Assembly: GCF_900112695.1 (NCBI RefSeq) | Contig: NZ_FOMT01000002.1 | Coordinates: 1,226,492 to 1,290,491 of the forward strand | From: Paenibacillus catalpae | Lineage (GTDB): Bacteria; Bacillota; Bacilli; Paenibacillales; Paenibacillaceae | Reading direction: 5' to 3' | Length of the DNA stretch: 64,000 bases | Shown: positions 1 through 9,422 of the stretch, in pieces | How positions within the stretch are numbered: position 1 is the stretch's first letter | Layout of the letters: each line of letters starts with the position of its first letter | Position numbers and translations under genes: made by a program | Notes under the pieces: model-generated | Told to the model about the DNA's origin: nothing | Seen by the model: the letters and a program-made list of their open reading frames with translations, nothing else | Database searches by the model: none

Positions 1-1
1 T

Positions 2-565
2 GTAAGTGCCAAACTGCATTTGACGAGCGATGAGATGAAGCAATTTATCCGGTTTTTTGATGACCAGCAGGTTTGCATGAATGTGAAGGTCCTCGAAAAC
101 GGAAACCAGGAGCTGGTTCTCGAAGACGTAGCAGGGAAGGAAGAGGTCACACTGACGTTTGAACGTCAGCAGGACCACTATGTATGTGAACTCTCTTGCC
201 GCCTGATTCACCCCAAGCTGACCAACGCCATGCGCAAAGCCGTAACAGCTTTCCATGGAGACGCGGTTGTTAATCGTATCTACAGCCATTATACGATGAT
301 CTATCATTATACAAACGGCAGCGTCCGCAAAATCGTTGAAAGCACATCGTCAGGCACACGGGTCGTATTCGAATACAAGGATACGGTCGGACAATTGGAG
401 CGTGTGTTCCGGAGCCGCTTGATTGAACGCGAAATCGAGCTGGTCAACAACGCGATTAATGAACTGCTTGACCTGCGCAATCAAACGAAGGATCGCCTGC
501 AAATCACGGGCATCGACGAAAGACTGGCGATGTTAACCCGGAAGCTTTTTGTTCTGGAAGCCTGA
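2..565 (+). CDS. Hypothetical protein, 5' end outside the window
   Basis: I do not recognise this protein. The reading frame is open to the left edge, so the true start probably lies outside the window. A TTG at position 20 is the first start-like codon inside, but it has no clear ribosome binding site in view. The visible part is about 187 residues, soluble and rich in charged residues, with no signal peptide, membrane segment or metal-binding motif. The last third, from about residue 130, reads as an amphipathic helical region with alternating Glu, Arg and Leu and may be a coiled coil. A hairpin terminator follows 25 nt after the stop, so it ends its own transcription unit and is separate from speD. 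It may be a lineage-specific protein. No function is proposed. Confidence 0.75.
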   Translation, partial: VSAKLHLTSDEMKQFIRFFDDQQVCMNVKVLENGNQELVLEDVAGKEEVTLTFERQQDHYVCELSCRLIHPKLTNAMRKAVTAFHGDAVVNRIYSHYTMIYHYTNGSVRKIVESTSSGTRVVFEYKDTVGQLERVFRSRLIEREIELVNNAINELLDLRNQTKDRLQITGIDERLAMLTRKLFVLEA

Positions 566-589
566 CCGTCATCATTGATACTTAGAGGG

Positions 590-614
590 GCCGCTGACCG
601 CGGCTTCTTTTTTT
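590..614 (+). terminator. Intrinsic terminator after the first gene
   Basis: A short stem GCCGC / GCGGC with a 5-nt loop is followed by TTCTTTTTTTA. It closes the transcription unit of the preceding gene. Confidence 0.75.
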
Positions 615-750
615 ATATTTATTCATAAATGTTCATAAAAAAATGACATTGGAATGGACGTCGTGTAAGGCACCTAAACCGCTTCTCCTACATACGTTGT
701 ATACGGGATTGCAGTGGAAATCACTTTTCGTTTCTCCTGAAAAAAAAGAG

Positions 751-779
751 TTGCAATTCTCCCCAATAGATGTTATTTT
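751..779 (+). promoter_or_regulatory. Putative SigA promoter for speD
   Basis: TTGCAA and TATTTT are separated by 17 nt, about 160 nt upstream of the speD start. The 375-nt gap between position 565 and speD otherwise shows only the terminator and AT-rich sequence. The long untranslated leader this implies has no obvious structure that I can identify. Confidence 0.45.
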
Positions 780-939
780 TAATCTCGTTGAAAACATTGG
801 TCTAAACAAAATAGGAACCAGGATTCACTCAGGACATGGTTATGTTGCGAGAGATTATTCCCTCGGGAAGTGAATGACGTAGGTCCTAGCGGATGAAATT
901 TTTTTAAACATTTTATTCCTAGGAAGGGGGAACCGGAAG

Positions 940-1338
940 ATGGAATATTCAACTTTCGGAAGACACGTTGCTGTTGATACTTGGGGAGTAGATTTTGATC
1001 TGCTGAACAACGCTGAATTTTTGCAAGCCCAAATGGTGGAGGCTGCTGAAGCATGCGGCGCTACTGTATTATCGGTGCAATCGAAACAATTTGAGCCTCA
1101 AGGAGCAACAGTGCTTGTATTGCTGTCGGAGAGTCATCTCTCGATTCATACGTATCCTGAGAAAGGATTTGCCGCTCTCGACTGCTACACTTGCGGTGAA
1201 ACCGTGGATCCACAGCTTGCAATCGACTACATGATCGCTGTATTGAAACCAACAACTACTCATGCTAAGAAGCTTATTCGCGGTATGGGCGAGCTGAAGG
1301 TAGAAGAACCGAAAATGCAACAAGTTGAGCTTGTTTAA
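940..1338 (+). CDS. speD: S-adenosylmethionine decarboxylase proenzyme
   Basis: This enzyme decarboxylates S-adenosylmethionine to supply the aminopropyl donor for spermidine synthesis. The 132-residue length fits the short prokaryotic class. The self-cleavage site is visible as SESHLSIHTYPE: cleavage is expected between Glu64 and Ser65, and Ser65 becomes the pyruvoyl cofactor. His70 and Cys85 match the known processing and catalytic residues. The ATG start has an AGGAAGGGGG ribosome binding site 5' of it. The gene stands alone, with a promoter-like sequence upstream and a terminator downstream. B. subtilis calls its orthologue SpeH/SpeD. The assignment is secure. Confidence 0.97.
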   Translation: MEYSTFGRHVAVDTWGVDFDLLNNAEFLQAQMVEAAEACGATVLSVQSKQFEPQGATVLVLLSESHLSIHTYPEKGFAALDCYTCGETVDPQLAIDYMIAVLKPTTTHAKKLIRGMGELKVEEPKMQQVELV

Positions 1339-1362
1339 GCTCCTAATTGAGAAGATATAGAG

Positions 1363-1396
1363 ATAACCATAGACCTCGGTCCATGGTTATTTTCTT
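1363..1396 (+). terminator. Intrinsic terminator after speD
   Basis: ATAACCAT pairs with ATGGTTAT around an inner GACC / GGTC pair, followed by TTTCTTT. It separates speD from the hem operon. Confidence 0.75.
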
Positions 1397-1483
1397 TGTA
1401 TAAACAGGGAATAATGGCAAAGAGGGTTTTCAAACATTATTCATAAATGAAGCTAATATGAAGCCGTACGACTTGTCGAACTA

Positions 1484-1492
1484 TGTTATAAT
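1484..1492 (+). promoter_or_regulatory. Extended -10 promoter of the hem operon
   Basis: TG-T-TATAAT forms an extended -10 element 40 nt upstream of the hemA start. No good -35 hexamer sits 17 nt upstream, which is typical of extended -10 promoters. I looked for a PerR box, since the B. subtilis hem operon is PerR-controlled, and found no convincing match. Confidence 0.6.
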
Positions 1493-1531
1493 CATTCTAA
1501 AGTTAATTAGAAGAAAGGCAGGTGATCGCGC

Positions 1532-2902
1532 ATGCACATTATCGTAGTCGGTTTGAACTATCGGACAGCTCCCGTAGAAGTAAGAGAACGGTTTGCTGTA
1601 GCAGAGAAAGAATTGCCGGAAGCGCTCAAACAACTAATGAACACAAGCAGCATAATGGAATGTGTCATTGTTGCGACCTGCAATCGTACGGAGCTGTATG
1701 CGGTAGTGGACAGACACCATTTATGCGGACATTATATCCGTAGCTTTATGGAGCAATGGTTTAAGCTGCCTAGACAGCAGTTCACGAGTCATTTATATAT
1801 GTATGAAGATGACAAGGCGATTGAGCACTTATTCCGGGTGACAAGCGGTCTTGATTCCATGGTAATCGGCGAGACGCAAATACTCGGACAAGTGAAGGAT
1901 GCCTTTGCGCTTGCGCAGCAGCAGAAGATGACAGGGACATTATTTAACATGCTGTTCAAGCAAGCTGTTACGATGGCCAAGCGTGCCCATTCGGAAACAA
2001 CCATTGGAGAATCGGCCGTGTCGGTAAGTTATGCGGCTGTTGAGCTTGGCAAACGGATTTTCGGCCAGTTCAGCAAGAAGACGGTTATGGTCATTGGGGC
2101 AGGCGAGACCGGCGAATTGACGGCAAAGCATCTGTATGCGAACGGTGCCGACCGTGTAATCGTCGTGAACCGGACGTATGATCGGGCGGCACAGCTGGCG
2201 GAGAAGTTTAACGGTATTGCCTGCTCGATGGAAGACGCGGCAACCAAGCTTCATGAAGCCGACATTGTCATCAGCTCGACAGGAGCCGATGGTTATGTTC
2301 TTAACCGACAATCGGTTGCAGAGGCTATGAAACGCCGGAAGTCGAAACCTTTGTTTATGATCGATATCGCTGTTCCGCGCGACCTGGATCCGGGTATAGC
2401 CGCGGTCGAGAACGTATTCCTATACGACATTGACGATTTGGAAGGCATTGTTGCGAGCAATCTCGAGCAGCGCCGGAAGGAAGCGGAGAAGATCGAAACG
2501 ATGATAGAACAAGAGGTAGATCAATACGAACAATGGTACAAGACGTTAGGCGTTGTGCCTTTAATCCGTGCCTTGCAGACAAAGGCTGCCCAAATTCATG
2601 AAGAAACGCTTAACAGCCTGACAAACAAGCTGCCTGATCTGGAAGAGCATGAGCTAAAGGTCATTCGCAAGCTGACGAAGAGCATTGTGAACCAGATGAT
2701 GCAAGACCCTATCCTTCGGATTAAAGAGATGGCCGGGGATAAGCATTCCGAAGAAGCAATGGATATGTTCGTTAAGTTGTTTGCGCTTGAAGATGAGCTG
2801 GACCAGTCGAAACAAGCTGAAGCAAACACCGCGGCTGAGGCGAAAAAGAAAACCATGCCTTCACGTCAGGCGACTTCGGCACTGGCGTCCATCCTTCGAT
2901 AA
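1532..2902 (+). CDS. hemA: Glutamyl-tRNA reductase
   Basis: This enzyme reduces glutamyl-tRNA(Glu) to glutamate-1-semialdehyde with NADPH, the committed step of C5-pathway tetrapyrrole synthesis. The N-terminal catalytic domain carries the nucleophilic Cys50 in ATCNRTE. The Rossmann glycine motif GAGETG lies near residue 190, and the C-terminal helical dimerisation domain follows. The 456-residue length is usual for Bacillales. The C-terminus ends in an Ala/Lys-rich tail of low complexity. The ATG is preceded by AGGCAGGTGA. It is the first gene of a seven-gene operon, and its product is made into aminolevulinate by HemL at the far end of the same operon. Confidence 0.98.
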   Translation: MHIIVVGLNYRTAPVEVRERFAVAEKELPEALKQLMNTSSIMECVIVATCNRTELYAVVDRHHLCGHYIRSFMEQWFKLPRQQFTSHLYMYEDDKAIEHLFRVTSGLDSMVIGETQILGQVKDAFALAQQQKMTGTLFNMLFKQAVTMAKRAHSETTIGESAVSVSYAAVELGKRIFGQFSKKTVMVIGAGETGELTAKHLYANGADRVIVVNRTYDRAAQLAEKFNGIACSMEDAATKLHEADIVISSTGADGYVLNRQSVAEAMKRRKSKPLFMIDIAVPRDLDPGIAAVENVFLYDIDDLEGIVASNLEQRRKEAEKIETMIEQEVDQYEQWYKTLGVVPLIRALQTKAAQIHEETLNSLTNKLPDLEEHELKVIRKLTKSIVNQMMQDPILRIKEMAGDKHSEEAMDMFVKLFALEDELDQSKQAEANTAAEAKKKTMPSRQATSALASILR

Positions 2903-2948
2903 TAGCGCGCTACCCGAATAATCGCGAAGGGCGGCAAGGTGGAAGCTT

Positions 2949-3764
2949 ATGTTTTTAACGCAAAAGTGGCTTTACGACGCGATACTTTATATTTACGCCC
3001 TGAGCCTTCTGTTTTACTTCTCCGATTTCATGGATGCGAACCGGAGAGCGAAGCGGATTGGAACAGGGCTCCTTATTTTTGTATGGATATTGCAAACCGT
3101 TATCCTGGTAACCCGGCTCGTCACTCATTTCGAGGCGACAGCAATCTCCTCGTTTGAGTATTGGCTTGGCTTCTCTTGGCTATTAGTCACGATCTCGCTG
3201 GTCATCAGCCAGTTTTTCAAGATTGAGTTTCTAGTCTTTCTTGTCAATATAATAAGCTTCTCTGTACTTGCGCTTAACTTGTACAGCCGTCCGGGAATGG
3301 AGGAGCAGTTTGGCGTTTCGCAGGCGATGCGTGACTTGCTTCTTGTACATATTAGTCTCGTTTTATGCGCTTATGCATCTCTTACGATTGGTTCAATCTT
3401 CGCGGGGATGTACTTATTCCTGCACAAACAGCTGAAAGGGAAGAGGTGGACTCCTTTCACGAGAAGATTGCCAAGCCTGGATAGGATTGAAAGGTTCTCT
3501 GACCGGGCAATTATTATCGGTGTGCCGCTGCTTGCGATGTCCTTGTCGGTTGCGGTAACCGTGTTATTGGCAGAAGGCCGGCCGCAGCTGATGCTGGACT
3601 GGAAGGTGCTGAGCTCGTTTGCAACCTTGATTTTTTATGTCAATTATATTATTCAAAGGGCAATGCTGAGACGTCCGGGTACGCAGCTGGCAAGACTCCA
3701 TCTGATTGCCTTTGTTATGTTGATCATTAATCTGTTATCCAGTTATTTGTCGACGTTTCACTAG
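2949..3764 (+). CDS. hemX: HemX-type membrane protein (cytochrome c assembly family)
   Basis: The protein has 271 residues with about eight hydrophobic segments. It resembles the CcsA/CcmC-like cytochrome c assembly proteins, and its position directly after hemA is that of B. subtilis hemX. HemX in B. subtilis lowers the cellular amount of glutamyl-tRNA reductase, so feedback on HemA is the likely role here; that is transferred from the family. The ATG follows an AAGGTGG ribosome binding site. The gap to hemA is 46 nt and only 9 nt remain to the next gene, which suggests co-transcription. Confidence 0.9.
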   Translation: MFLTQKWLYDAILYIYALSLLFYFSDFMDANRRAKRIGTGLLIFVWILQTVILVTRLVTHFEATAISSFEYWLGFSWLLVTISLVISQFFKIEFLVFLVNIISFSVLALNLYSRPGMEEQFGVSQAMRDLLLVHISLVLCAYASLTIGSIFAGMYLFLHKQLKGKRWTPFTRRLPSLDRIERFSDRAIIIGVPLLAMSLSVAVTVLLAEGRPQLMLDWKVLSSFATLIFYVNYIIQRAMLRRPGTQLARLHLIAFVMLIINLLSSYLSTFH

Positions 3765-3779
3765 AAGAAGGGGATGCGG

Positions 3780-4418
3780 ATGAACGGTTACTATCCGGTA
3801 ATGCTTCAGCTTCGCGGCGAACGCTGTGTTATCATTGGCGGCGGTCGGATTGCCGAACGTAAGGTCCAAGGCCTGCTCGAGGCAGGGGCGGATGATGTAC
3901 TTCTCATTAGCCCGCAGATTACGCTGCCGCTGCAGAAGCTTGTTGCAGACGGCTCCCTTCAGTGGCAATGCCGGACTTATCAGCCTTCAGACGCTGAAGG
4001 TGCCCGCCTGCTGTTTGCCGCAACGGATGATATTGAGCTTAACCGCCATATCGCAGATGATGGCAGGCGCGCTGGCGCATGGGTCAATACGGTTGATGAG
4101 TCAGCGGGAAGAGGTTTTCTAAATCCGGCGGTTGTACGGCGGGGAGATCTGCTGATTGCCGTATCCGCAACCGGGGCAAGTCCAGCATTATCGATCAGGC
4201 TGAAGCGGGAACTGAAGCAGCAATTCGGTGAAGAATATAAGTATAGTGTGGAGCAGCTTCGAAGGCTGCGTGATTATATGAAGACTGCCGTCTTGGAGCA
4301 AAGTGAGCGTGAAGCACTGCTCAGTCTTGCTGCCGATGAGGTGCCGCTCCAGTCAGGAGCAGAGATCGAAATAACAGCTTGGGTAGAACGGCTTCGAGCA
4401 AAACGGCTTGAGGATTGA
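3780..4418 (+). CDS. Precorrin-2 dehydrogenase / sirohydrochlorin ferrochelatase-like protein
   Basis: This is a Met8/YlnF-type protein expected to oxidise precorrin-2 to sirohydrochlorin with NAD, possibly followed by iron insertion, which gives siroheme for sulfite and nitrite reductases. An N-terminal Rossmann domain shows [11 protein letters not shown] near residue 20. The middle contains VNTVDE and [10 protein letters not shown], both typical of the family. Two ATGs are available: 3774 sits directly against the AGAAGGGG site, while 3780 has proper spacing of about six bases, so 3780 is chosen (212 residues). It lies between hemX and hemC. With the downstream CobA domain this lets one operon serve both haem and siroheme. 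The B. subtilis hem operon lacks this gene at this position. Confidence 0.88.
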   Translation: MNGYYPVMLQLRGERCVIIGGGRIAERKVQGLLEAGADDVLLISPQITLPLQKLVADGSLQWQCRTYQPSDAEGARLLFAATDDIELNRHIADDGRRAGAWVNTVDESAGRGFLNPAVVRRGDLLIAVSATGASPALSIRLKRELKQQFGEEYKYSVEQLRRLRDYMKTAVLEQSEREALLSLAADEVPLQSGAEIEITAWVERLRAKRLED

Positions 4419-4434
4419 CAACGGGAGGATGACA

Positions 4435-5415
4435 ATGGTGGGAGCTGCTAATAATGAACCGCGTACAATCGTGGTAGGGACACGTCAAAGCGCACTTGCT
4501 TTGACGCAAACCGGACAAGTCATTGATGAATTGAAACGAATCAGCGAGAAGCATGGGTTTGATTACCATTTCGAAATTCGGAAAATTGTGACGAAGGGCG
4601 ACCGCATTCTTGATGTTACTTTATCCAAGGTTGGAGGCAAAGGCTTGTTCGTGAAAGAAATCGAGCAGGCGCTTCTGGACGGCGAGATCGACATGGCGGT
4701 TCACAGCATGAAGGATATGCCTTATGAGCTGCCAGAAGGACTGATGAACGGCGCTACCCCTAAGCGGGTTGATCCCCGCGACTGCCTCATTATGAAAGAG
4801 GGCACATCGCTTGATGATCTGCGGGAAGGAGCACGTGTCGGGACAAGCAGCTTGCGCCGCTCCAGCCAACTGAAAAATATGCGTCCGGACCTTCAGCTTG
4901 ATTCCATACGCGGTAATATTGATTCACGGATCCGGAAGCTTGAGACAGAAGGCTTTGACGCGGTTGTCCTTGCGGCTGCCGGCCTGACCCGTATGGGCTG
5001 GCAGGACCGGATCTCGGCGTTTATCCCGGTTGACCTGTCTATCCCGGCGGTTGGACAAGGTGCGCTTGGCATTGAGTGCCGCAGGGAAGATGCTGGAGTT
5101 CGCGAGCTTCTTGATCTGTTTAATGATACGGAAACCTCGCTTGCTGTTAGAGCGGAGAGAAGCTTCCTCGGTGCGCTGAACGGCGGCTGCCAGATTCCGA
5201 TCGGCGCATTTGCCGTTGTGCAGAAGAAGGCGGAGGACAGCTTCGATGATGCAGAACTGGAGCTGACAGGAATGGTCGGCTCTCCCGATGGAGAAGTTAT
5301 GTTGAAGGAAATCCGTAAAGGAACCGATCCTGAGCAGCTAGGCCGTGATGTTGCTGCTGCATTGGTAGCCAGAGGTGCAGATCGCATTTTGGCAGAAATC
5401 GGGGATAACGTATGA
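4435..5415 (+). CDS. hemC: Porphobilinogen deaminase (hydroxymethylbilane synthase)
   Basis: This enzyme polymerises four porphobilinogens into hydroxymethylbilane. The N-terminus reads [12 protein letters not shown], as in the family. Cys252 in [10 protein letters not shown] is the expected attachment point of the dipyrromethane cofactor. [14 protein letters not shown] and AVHSMKDMP are other family signatures. The reading frame extends upstream to a TTG at 4408, but the GGGAGG site at 4423-4428 places the start at the ATG at 4435, giving 326 residues. The stop overlaps the next start as GTATGA, so translation with the following gene is probably coupled. Confidence 0.96.
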   Translation: MVGAANNEPRTIVVGTRQSALALTQTGQVIDELKRISEKHGFDYHFEIRKIVTKGDRILDVTLSKVGGKGLFVKEIEQALLDGEIDMAVHSMKDMPYELPEGLMNGATPKRVDPRDCLIMKEGTSLDDLREGARVGTSSLRRSSQLKNMRPDLQLDSIRGNIDSRIRKLETEGFDAVVLAAAGLTRMGWQDRISAFIPVDLSIPAVGQGALGIECRREDAGVRELLDLFNDTETSLAVRAERSFLGALNGGCQIPIGAFAVVQKKAEDSFDDAELELTGMVGSPDGEVMLKEIRKGTDPEQLGRDVAAALVARGADRILAEIGDNV

Positions 5416-6977
5416 ATAAAGGAGTTGTCTATCTGGTAGGCGCTGGACCGGGAGATCCGAAGCTGATCACGGTGCGCGGGCTGGAATGCCTGAAGCGGAG
5501 TGATGTGGTCGTCTACGACCGCTTGGCCAGCCCGAGGCTTCTGCGTCATATGAAGGAAGGCGCCCGCAAAATCTATGTAGGAAAGCTGCCTGACCGCCAT
5601 ACGATGAAGCAGGAAGAGATCAACCAGCTGCTGGTTGATCTGGCTTTGGAAGGTCACGCGGTAACGAGGCTGAAAGGCGGAGACCCGACGATATTCGGCC
5701 GTGTTGGTGAAGAAGCGGAGCTGTTGCAGGAGAATGGCATTACCTTTGAGATTGTTCCGGGTATTACATCAGCTATTGCGGTTCCTGCTTACGCAGGAAT
5801 ACCGGTTACCCACCGTGACCTGGCTTCGTCATTATCTATCATCACGGGGCATGAGAGCCCGGATAAGCTCGATCGCTCCATCCATTGGGACAAGGTGACC
5901 AATGCAACAGGTACGCTTATCTTCCTGATGGGTGTAGCCAAGATCGGTTATATTGCCGAGCAGTTGATCCGTCACGGCAAGCCTGCCGATACGCCGGTTG
6001 CTCTGGTTCGCTGGGGTACCCGCGTAGAACAGCAAACGATCGTAGGTACATTGGAGTCGATTGAGCGGATTGTAAAGGAGGCCAACTTCCAGCCGCCTGC
6101 CGTTATTGTTGTGGGCGAAGTCGTGCTGCAGCGCGATAAGCTGAAATGGTATGAGCAAAAGCCGTTATTTGGCGTGCGTGTGCTTGTGACACGGGCCAGA
6201 GCGCAGGCAAGCGATCTGGCAGACCGGATAGAGGAGCTTGGCGGAGAGCCTTGTGAGCTGCCTGTTATTGAAATGCGGGAGCCGAAAGATGAGGCTGCTG
6301 TCCAAGCCATCCGCGCTGCTCTTGCGGAAGCGGAGACTTACAGCTGGTTGATGTTTACTAGTGTTAACGGTGTAGAGTATTTCTTTGCCTGGTTGGAACG
6401 GTTTAACGTGGATATTCGTCGGTTCCATGCTGCGCGTATCGCAGCTGTTGGTCCTCGGACCGCCGAGGCCCTGCGTAAGCGTGGTCTTATGGCCGACCAG
6501 CTGCCGGCCAAGTTCCATGCAGAAGGTCTGCTGGAACAGCTGGAAGAAGAGCTGAAGCCGGGAGAGAAGGTGCTTCTGCCGCGGGGGGATCTTGCACGCG
6601 AAATTCTGCCGCGCGAGCTGTTGGCCAAGGGACTGCTGCCCGTCGAGCTGGATGTATACGAGACGGTGCTTGCAGACTCGCAGGATGAGCAGGCGCTGGA
6701 GTGGATTCGTAATCGGGAGATTCATGCGATTACGTTCACCAGCTCCTCAACGGTTACGAATTTGCTTGAGCTGCTCCGGAAGAAGGGGATAGAGGATCCT
6801 GCTGCACATTTGGCCGGAATCGATATCGCAAGTATTGGCCCGGTAACTTCGAAGACCGCTGAGGAAGCGGGGCTTGCGGTAACCATTGAGCCGAAGGAAG
6901 CCACGATTGAGGCGCTTATGGAATCGCTTGTTCAGCATCAAATGACCAAACGCAATGCTGATCATCATTCATCATAA
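5412..6977 (+). CDS. Fused uroporphyrinogen-III C-methyltransferase / uroporphyrinogen-III synthase
   Basis: This is a two-domain protein of 521 residues. Residues 1 to about 245 form a CobA/SUMT domain ([45 protein letters not shown]) that methylates uroporphyrinogen III to precorrin-2. Residues from about 255 onward form a HemD domain ([22 protein letters not shown]) that closes hydroxymethylbilane to uroporphyrinogen III. The same polypeptide therefore makes the branch-point compound and diverts it to siroheme or corrinoids. Similar fusions are known in Paenibacillus and clostridia, whereas B. subtilis has a separate HemD. The start overlaps hemC by four bases. No frameshift is seen between the two domains. 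Confidence 0.95.
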   Translation: MNKGVVYLVGAGPGDPKLITVRGLECLKRSDVVVYDRLASPRLLRHMKEGARKIYVGKLPDRHTMKQEEINQLLVDLALEGHAVTRLKGGDPTIFGRVGEEAELLQENGITFEIVPGITSAIAVPAYAGIPVTHRDLASSLSIITGHESPDKLDRSIHWDKVTNATGTLIFLMGVAKIGYIAEQLIRHGKPADTPVALVRWGTRVEQQTIVGTLESIERIVKEANFQPPAVIVVGEVVLQRDKLKWYEQKPLFGVRVLVTRARAQASDLADRIEELGGEPCELPVIEMREPKDEAAVQAIRAALAEAETYSWLMFTSVNGVEYFFAWLERFNVDIRRFHAARIAAVGPRTAEALRKRGLMADQLPAKFHAEGLLEQLEEELKPGEKVLLPRGDLAREILPRELLAKGLLPVELDVYETVLADSQDEQALEWIRNREIHAITFTSSSTVTNLLELLRKKGIEDPAAHLAGIDIASIGPVTSKTAEEAGLAVTIEPKEATIEALMESLVQHQMTKRNADHHSS

Positions 6978-7027
6978 TCAGGAATTATTGCATAACCATC
7001 GGTAGCGAGATTGAAGGAGGAATTGAT

Positions 7028-8023
7028 ATGGCATTTCCCATTGTGAGACACCGCAGATTACGCCAATCGGCATCCATGCGTAACCTGGTGCGCGAAACGG
7101 TACTGACAACGAATGATTTTATATATCCGATCTATGTCAAATACGGCACCAACATTAAGGAAGAGATCAGCTCGATGCCGGGCGTATACCGCTTCTCCCT
7201 TGATCTTCTGGAAGCGGAAATCCGCGAGATCGCTTCGCTTGGCATTCAGTCGATTATGCTGTTTGGTCTGCCTGACCATAAGGATGCGGAAGGAACTTCG
7301 GCTTATGATCCAAACGGTATTGTTCAGGAAGCTACACGACTGATCAAAAAGTGGGCTCCTGAGCTGATTGTCATGGCAGATACATGTTTATGCCAATTTA
7401 CCGACCACGGCCATTGCGGCATGGTGCATCTGGATGAAGTGACGGGAGCAGCTGTTGTGGACAATGATCCGTCGCTGACCCTGCTTGTTCGCACGGCAAT
7501 TTCCCAAGCGGAAGCGGGCGCTGACGTCATTGCTCCTTCCAACATGATGGACGGCTTTGTGTCTGCCATCCGCGAGGGGCTTGATGAAGCAGGCTTTAGT
7601 CATGTTCCGATATTGTCGTATTCCGTCAAATATGCGTCCGCTTTCTACGGACCTTTCCGCGATGCAGCGAAGTCAGCGCCGCAGTTCGGCGACCGCAAAA
7701 CATACCAAATGGACCCTGCGAACGCTCGGGAAGCTTTGAGAGAAGCAGACTCCGATGTCTTTGAGGGCGCTGATATGCTGATGGTCAAGCCGGCACTGTC
7801 TTATCTGGATATTGTTCGCCAGCTGCGTGACAGCTTCGATCTGCCGATTGTGGCTTACAACGTAAGCGGTGAATATGCGATGGTCAAAGCCGCTGCAGCC
7901 AATGGCTGGATCGATGAGCGCGCGATCGTGCTCGAGAAGCTGATCAGCATGAAGCGCGCGGGGGCAGACCTAATCATTACCTATCATGCGAAGGATGCTT
8001 CGCGCTGGCTGAGAGGAGAGTAA
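7028..8023 (+). CDS. hemB: Porphobilinogen synthase (delta-aminolevulinate dehydratase)
   Basis: This enzyme condenses two aminolevulinates into porphobilinogen. The cysteine-rich metal site [14 protein letters not shown] lies near residues 118-131, which indicates a zinc-dependent enzyme. The two Schiff-base lysines are in SYSVKYAS (about 200) and [10 protein letters not shown] (about 254). The 331-residue length is typical. The GAAGGAGG ribosome binding site is well placed in front of the ATG. It lies 50 nt after the CobA-HemD gene and 6 nt before hemL. Confidence 0.98.
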   Translation: MAFPIVRHRRLRQSASMRNLVRETVLTTNDFIYPIYVKYGTNIKEEISSMPGVYRFSLDLLEAEIREIASLGIQSIMLFGLPDHKDAEGTSAYDPNGIVQEATRLIKKWAPELIVMADTCLCQFTDHGHCGMVHLDEVTGAAVVDNDPSLTLLVRTAISQAEAGADVIAPSNMMDGFVSAIREGLDEAGFSHVPILSYSVKYASAFYGPFRDAAKSAPQFGDRKTYQMDPANAREALREADSDVFEGADMLMVKPALSYLDIVRQLRDSFDLPIVAYNVSGEYAMVKAAAANGWIDERAIVLEKLISMKRAGADLIITYHAKDASRWLRGE

Positions 8024-8029
8024 CGTCAG

Positions 8030-9331
8030 ATGAGCAAATCGATTGGCAACAGACGTGATGACCGTTCAAGAGAGGCTTTTGCCCGTGCGAAGCAGGTGCT
8101 TCCAGGCGGCGTGAACAGCCCGGTACGTGCTTTCAAATCGGTAGGTTTGAACCCGGTATATATGGACCACGGCAAAGGAAGCCGAGTCTATGATATCGAT
8201 GGCAACAGCTATATTGATTATGTCGGCTCCTGGGGACCTCTTATTATGGGGCACGCCCATCCCGAAGTTATCGAAGCAATCAAGAAAACAGCAGAAAAAG
8301 GAACAAGCTTTGGTGCGCCAACTGAGCTGGAGACGTTGATGGCTGAGCTGGTTGTGGAACGAGTTCCTTCCGTGGATATTGTCCGTATGGTTAACTCCGG
8401 TACGGAAGCGACAATGAGTGCGCTTCGTCTTGCCCGCGGCTATACGAAACGGAGTAAAATTTTGAAATTTGAAGGCTCCTATCATGGTCATGCCGACAGC
8501 CTGCTTATTAAAGCCGGTTCCGGTGTAGCAACGCTTGGCCTGCCGGATAGTCCCGGAGTACCGGAAGGCGTCGCTTCCCAAACGATTACCGTGCCTTACA
8601 ATGATCTGGAATCGGCAAAGCTGGCTTTCGAGAAGTATGGTGAGGAGATTGCCTGCATCATTGTTGAACCTGTAGCGGGCAATATGGGCGTTGTCCCTCC
8701 GCTGCCAGGCTTCCTGGAGGGGCTGCGAGAGCTGACGGAGCAATACGGCAGCCTGCTGATCTTCGATGAAGTGATGACCGGCTTCCGCGTCCATTACAAC
8801 TGCGCGCAAGGTCTGTACGGTGTCACGCCGGATCTGACCTGCTTCGGTAAAGTCATCGGCGGCGGTCTACCTGTCGGGGCTTATGGCGGCAAACGCGAGA
8901 TCATGGAAATGATCGCTCCCAGCGGGCCGATTTATCAGGCGGGTACGTTGTCCGGCAATCCGCTTGCGATGGCGGCGGGTTATACAACGCTGAAGCTGCT
9001 GACGAAAGAAACGTATGAGCTTCTGGAACGTCAGGCGGTTAGACTGCAGCTTGGTTTTGAGAAAAATACGGCTAAGCACGGCATTGCAGCTACGATTAAC
9101 CGCGTTGGTTCAATGGTGTGTCCGTTCTTTACGGAGACGCATGTCATTAACTTCGAGACAGCTAAAACATCCAATCTTGAACAGTTCAAAACCTACTTCT
9201 CTGCTATGCTCGATCTTGGCGTAAGCATCGCTCCATCGCAATTTGAGGGGATGTTCGTATCCGCCGTCCATTCGGATGGGGATATTGATGCCACGATTGC
9301 TGTGCATGATCAAGCACTTGGCAGCTTGTAA
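8030..9331 (+). CDS. hemL: Glutamate-1-semialdehyde 2,1-aminomutase
   Basis: This PLP enzyme of aminotransferase class III converts glutamate-1-semialdehyde to 5-aminolevulinate and acts on the product of HemA. The PLP-binding lysine is in [17 protein letters not shown] near residue 273. [11 protein letters not shown] at the N-terminus and [17 protein letters not shown] are family hallmarks. It has 433 residues. AGAGGAGAG precedes the ATG, and the gap to hemB is only 6 nt. It is the last gene of the hem operon proper. The following gene has its own repeat-type leader. Confidence 0.98.
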   Translation: MSKSIGNRRDDRSREAFARAKQVLPGGVNSPVRAFKSVGLNPVYMDHGKGSRVYDIDGNSYIDYVGSWGPLIMGHAHPEVIEAIKKTAEKGTSFGAPTELETLMAELVVERVPSVDIVRMVNSGTEATMSALRLARGYTKRSKILKFEGSYHGHADSLLIKAGSGVATLGLPDSPGVPEGVASQTITVPYNDLESAKLAFEKYGEEIACIIVEPVAGNMGVVPPLPGFLEGLRELTEQYGSLLIFDEVMTGFRVHYNCAQGLYGVTPDLTCFGKVIGGGLPVGAYGGKREIMEMIAPSGPIYQAGTLSGNPLAMAAGYTTLKLLTKETYELLERQAVRLQLGFEKNTAKHGIAATINRVGSMVCPFFTETHVINFETAKTSNLEQFKTYFSAMLDLGVSIAPSQFEGMFVSAVHSDGDIDATIAVHDQALGSL

Positions 9332-9343
9332 GAACGAGAAGTT

Positions 9344-9413
9344 AATGCTTACGAAGTAAGAATTGCACAAACGGCTAGGACTAAGCCATGTGTATCAATT
9401 CTTTATAGGAGGG
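9344..9413 (+). promoter_or_regulatory. Hairpin leader element, single copy, ending in the ribosome binding site
   Basis: This is one copy of a leader family also seen at 12.8, 14.8 and 61.5 kb. The box TGCTTACGAAGTA can fold as a small hairpin. Next comes a longer hairpin with outer arms AAGAATTG (9358-9365) and CAATTCTT (9396-9403). Inner pairs are ACA / TGT and GGCT (9373-9376) / AGCC (9384-9387). The element runs straight into TATAGGAGGG, the ribosome binding site of the next gene. Confidence 0.7.
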
Positions 9414-9422
9414 TTTCAATCC

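Noticed and set aside
643-873. Open frame of 76 codons on the plus strand between the first gene and speD
   Set aside because: It has no ribosome binding site and its composition is unlike a protein. It also overlaps the likely speD promoter.
619-1450. A shared 13-base string TTATTCATAAATG near 620 and 1438
   Set aside because: In AT-rich sequence of this length such matches are expected by chance, and nothing else around them is shared.
1430-1475. Possible PerR or Fur box before hemA
   Set aside because: The AT-rich quasi-palindrome near 1437 matches the PerR consensus at only a few positions.
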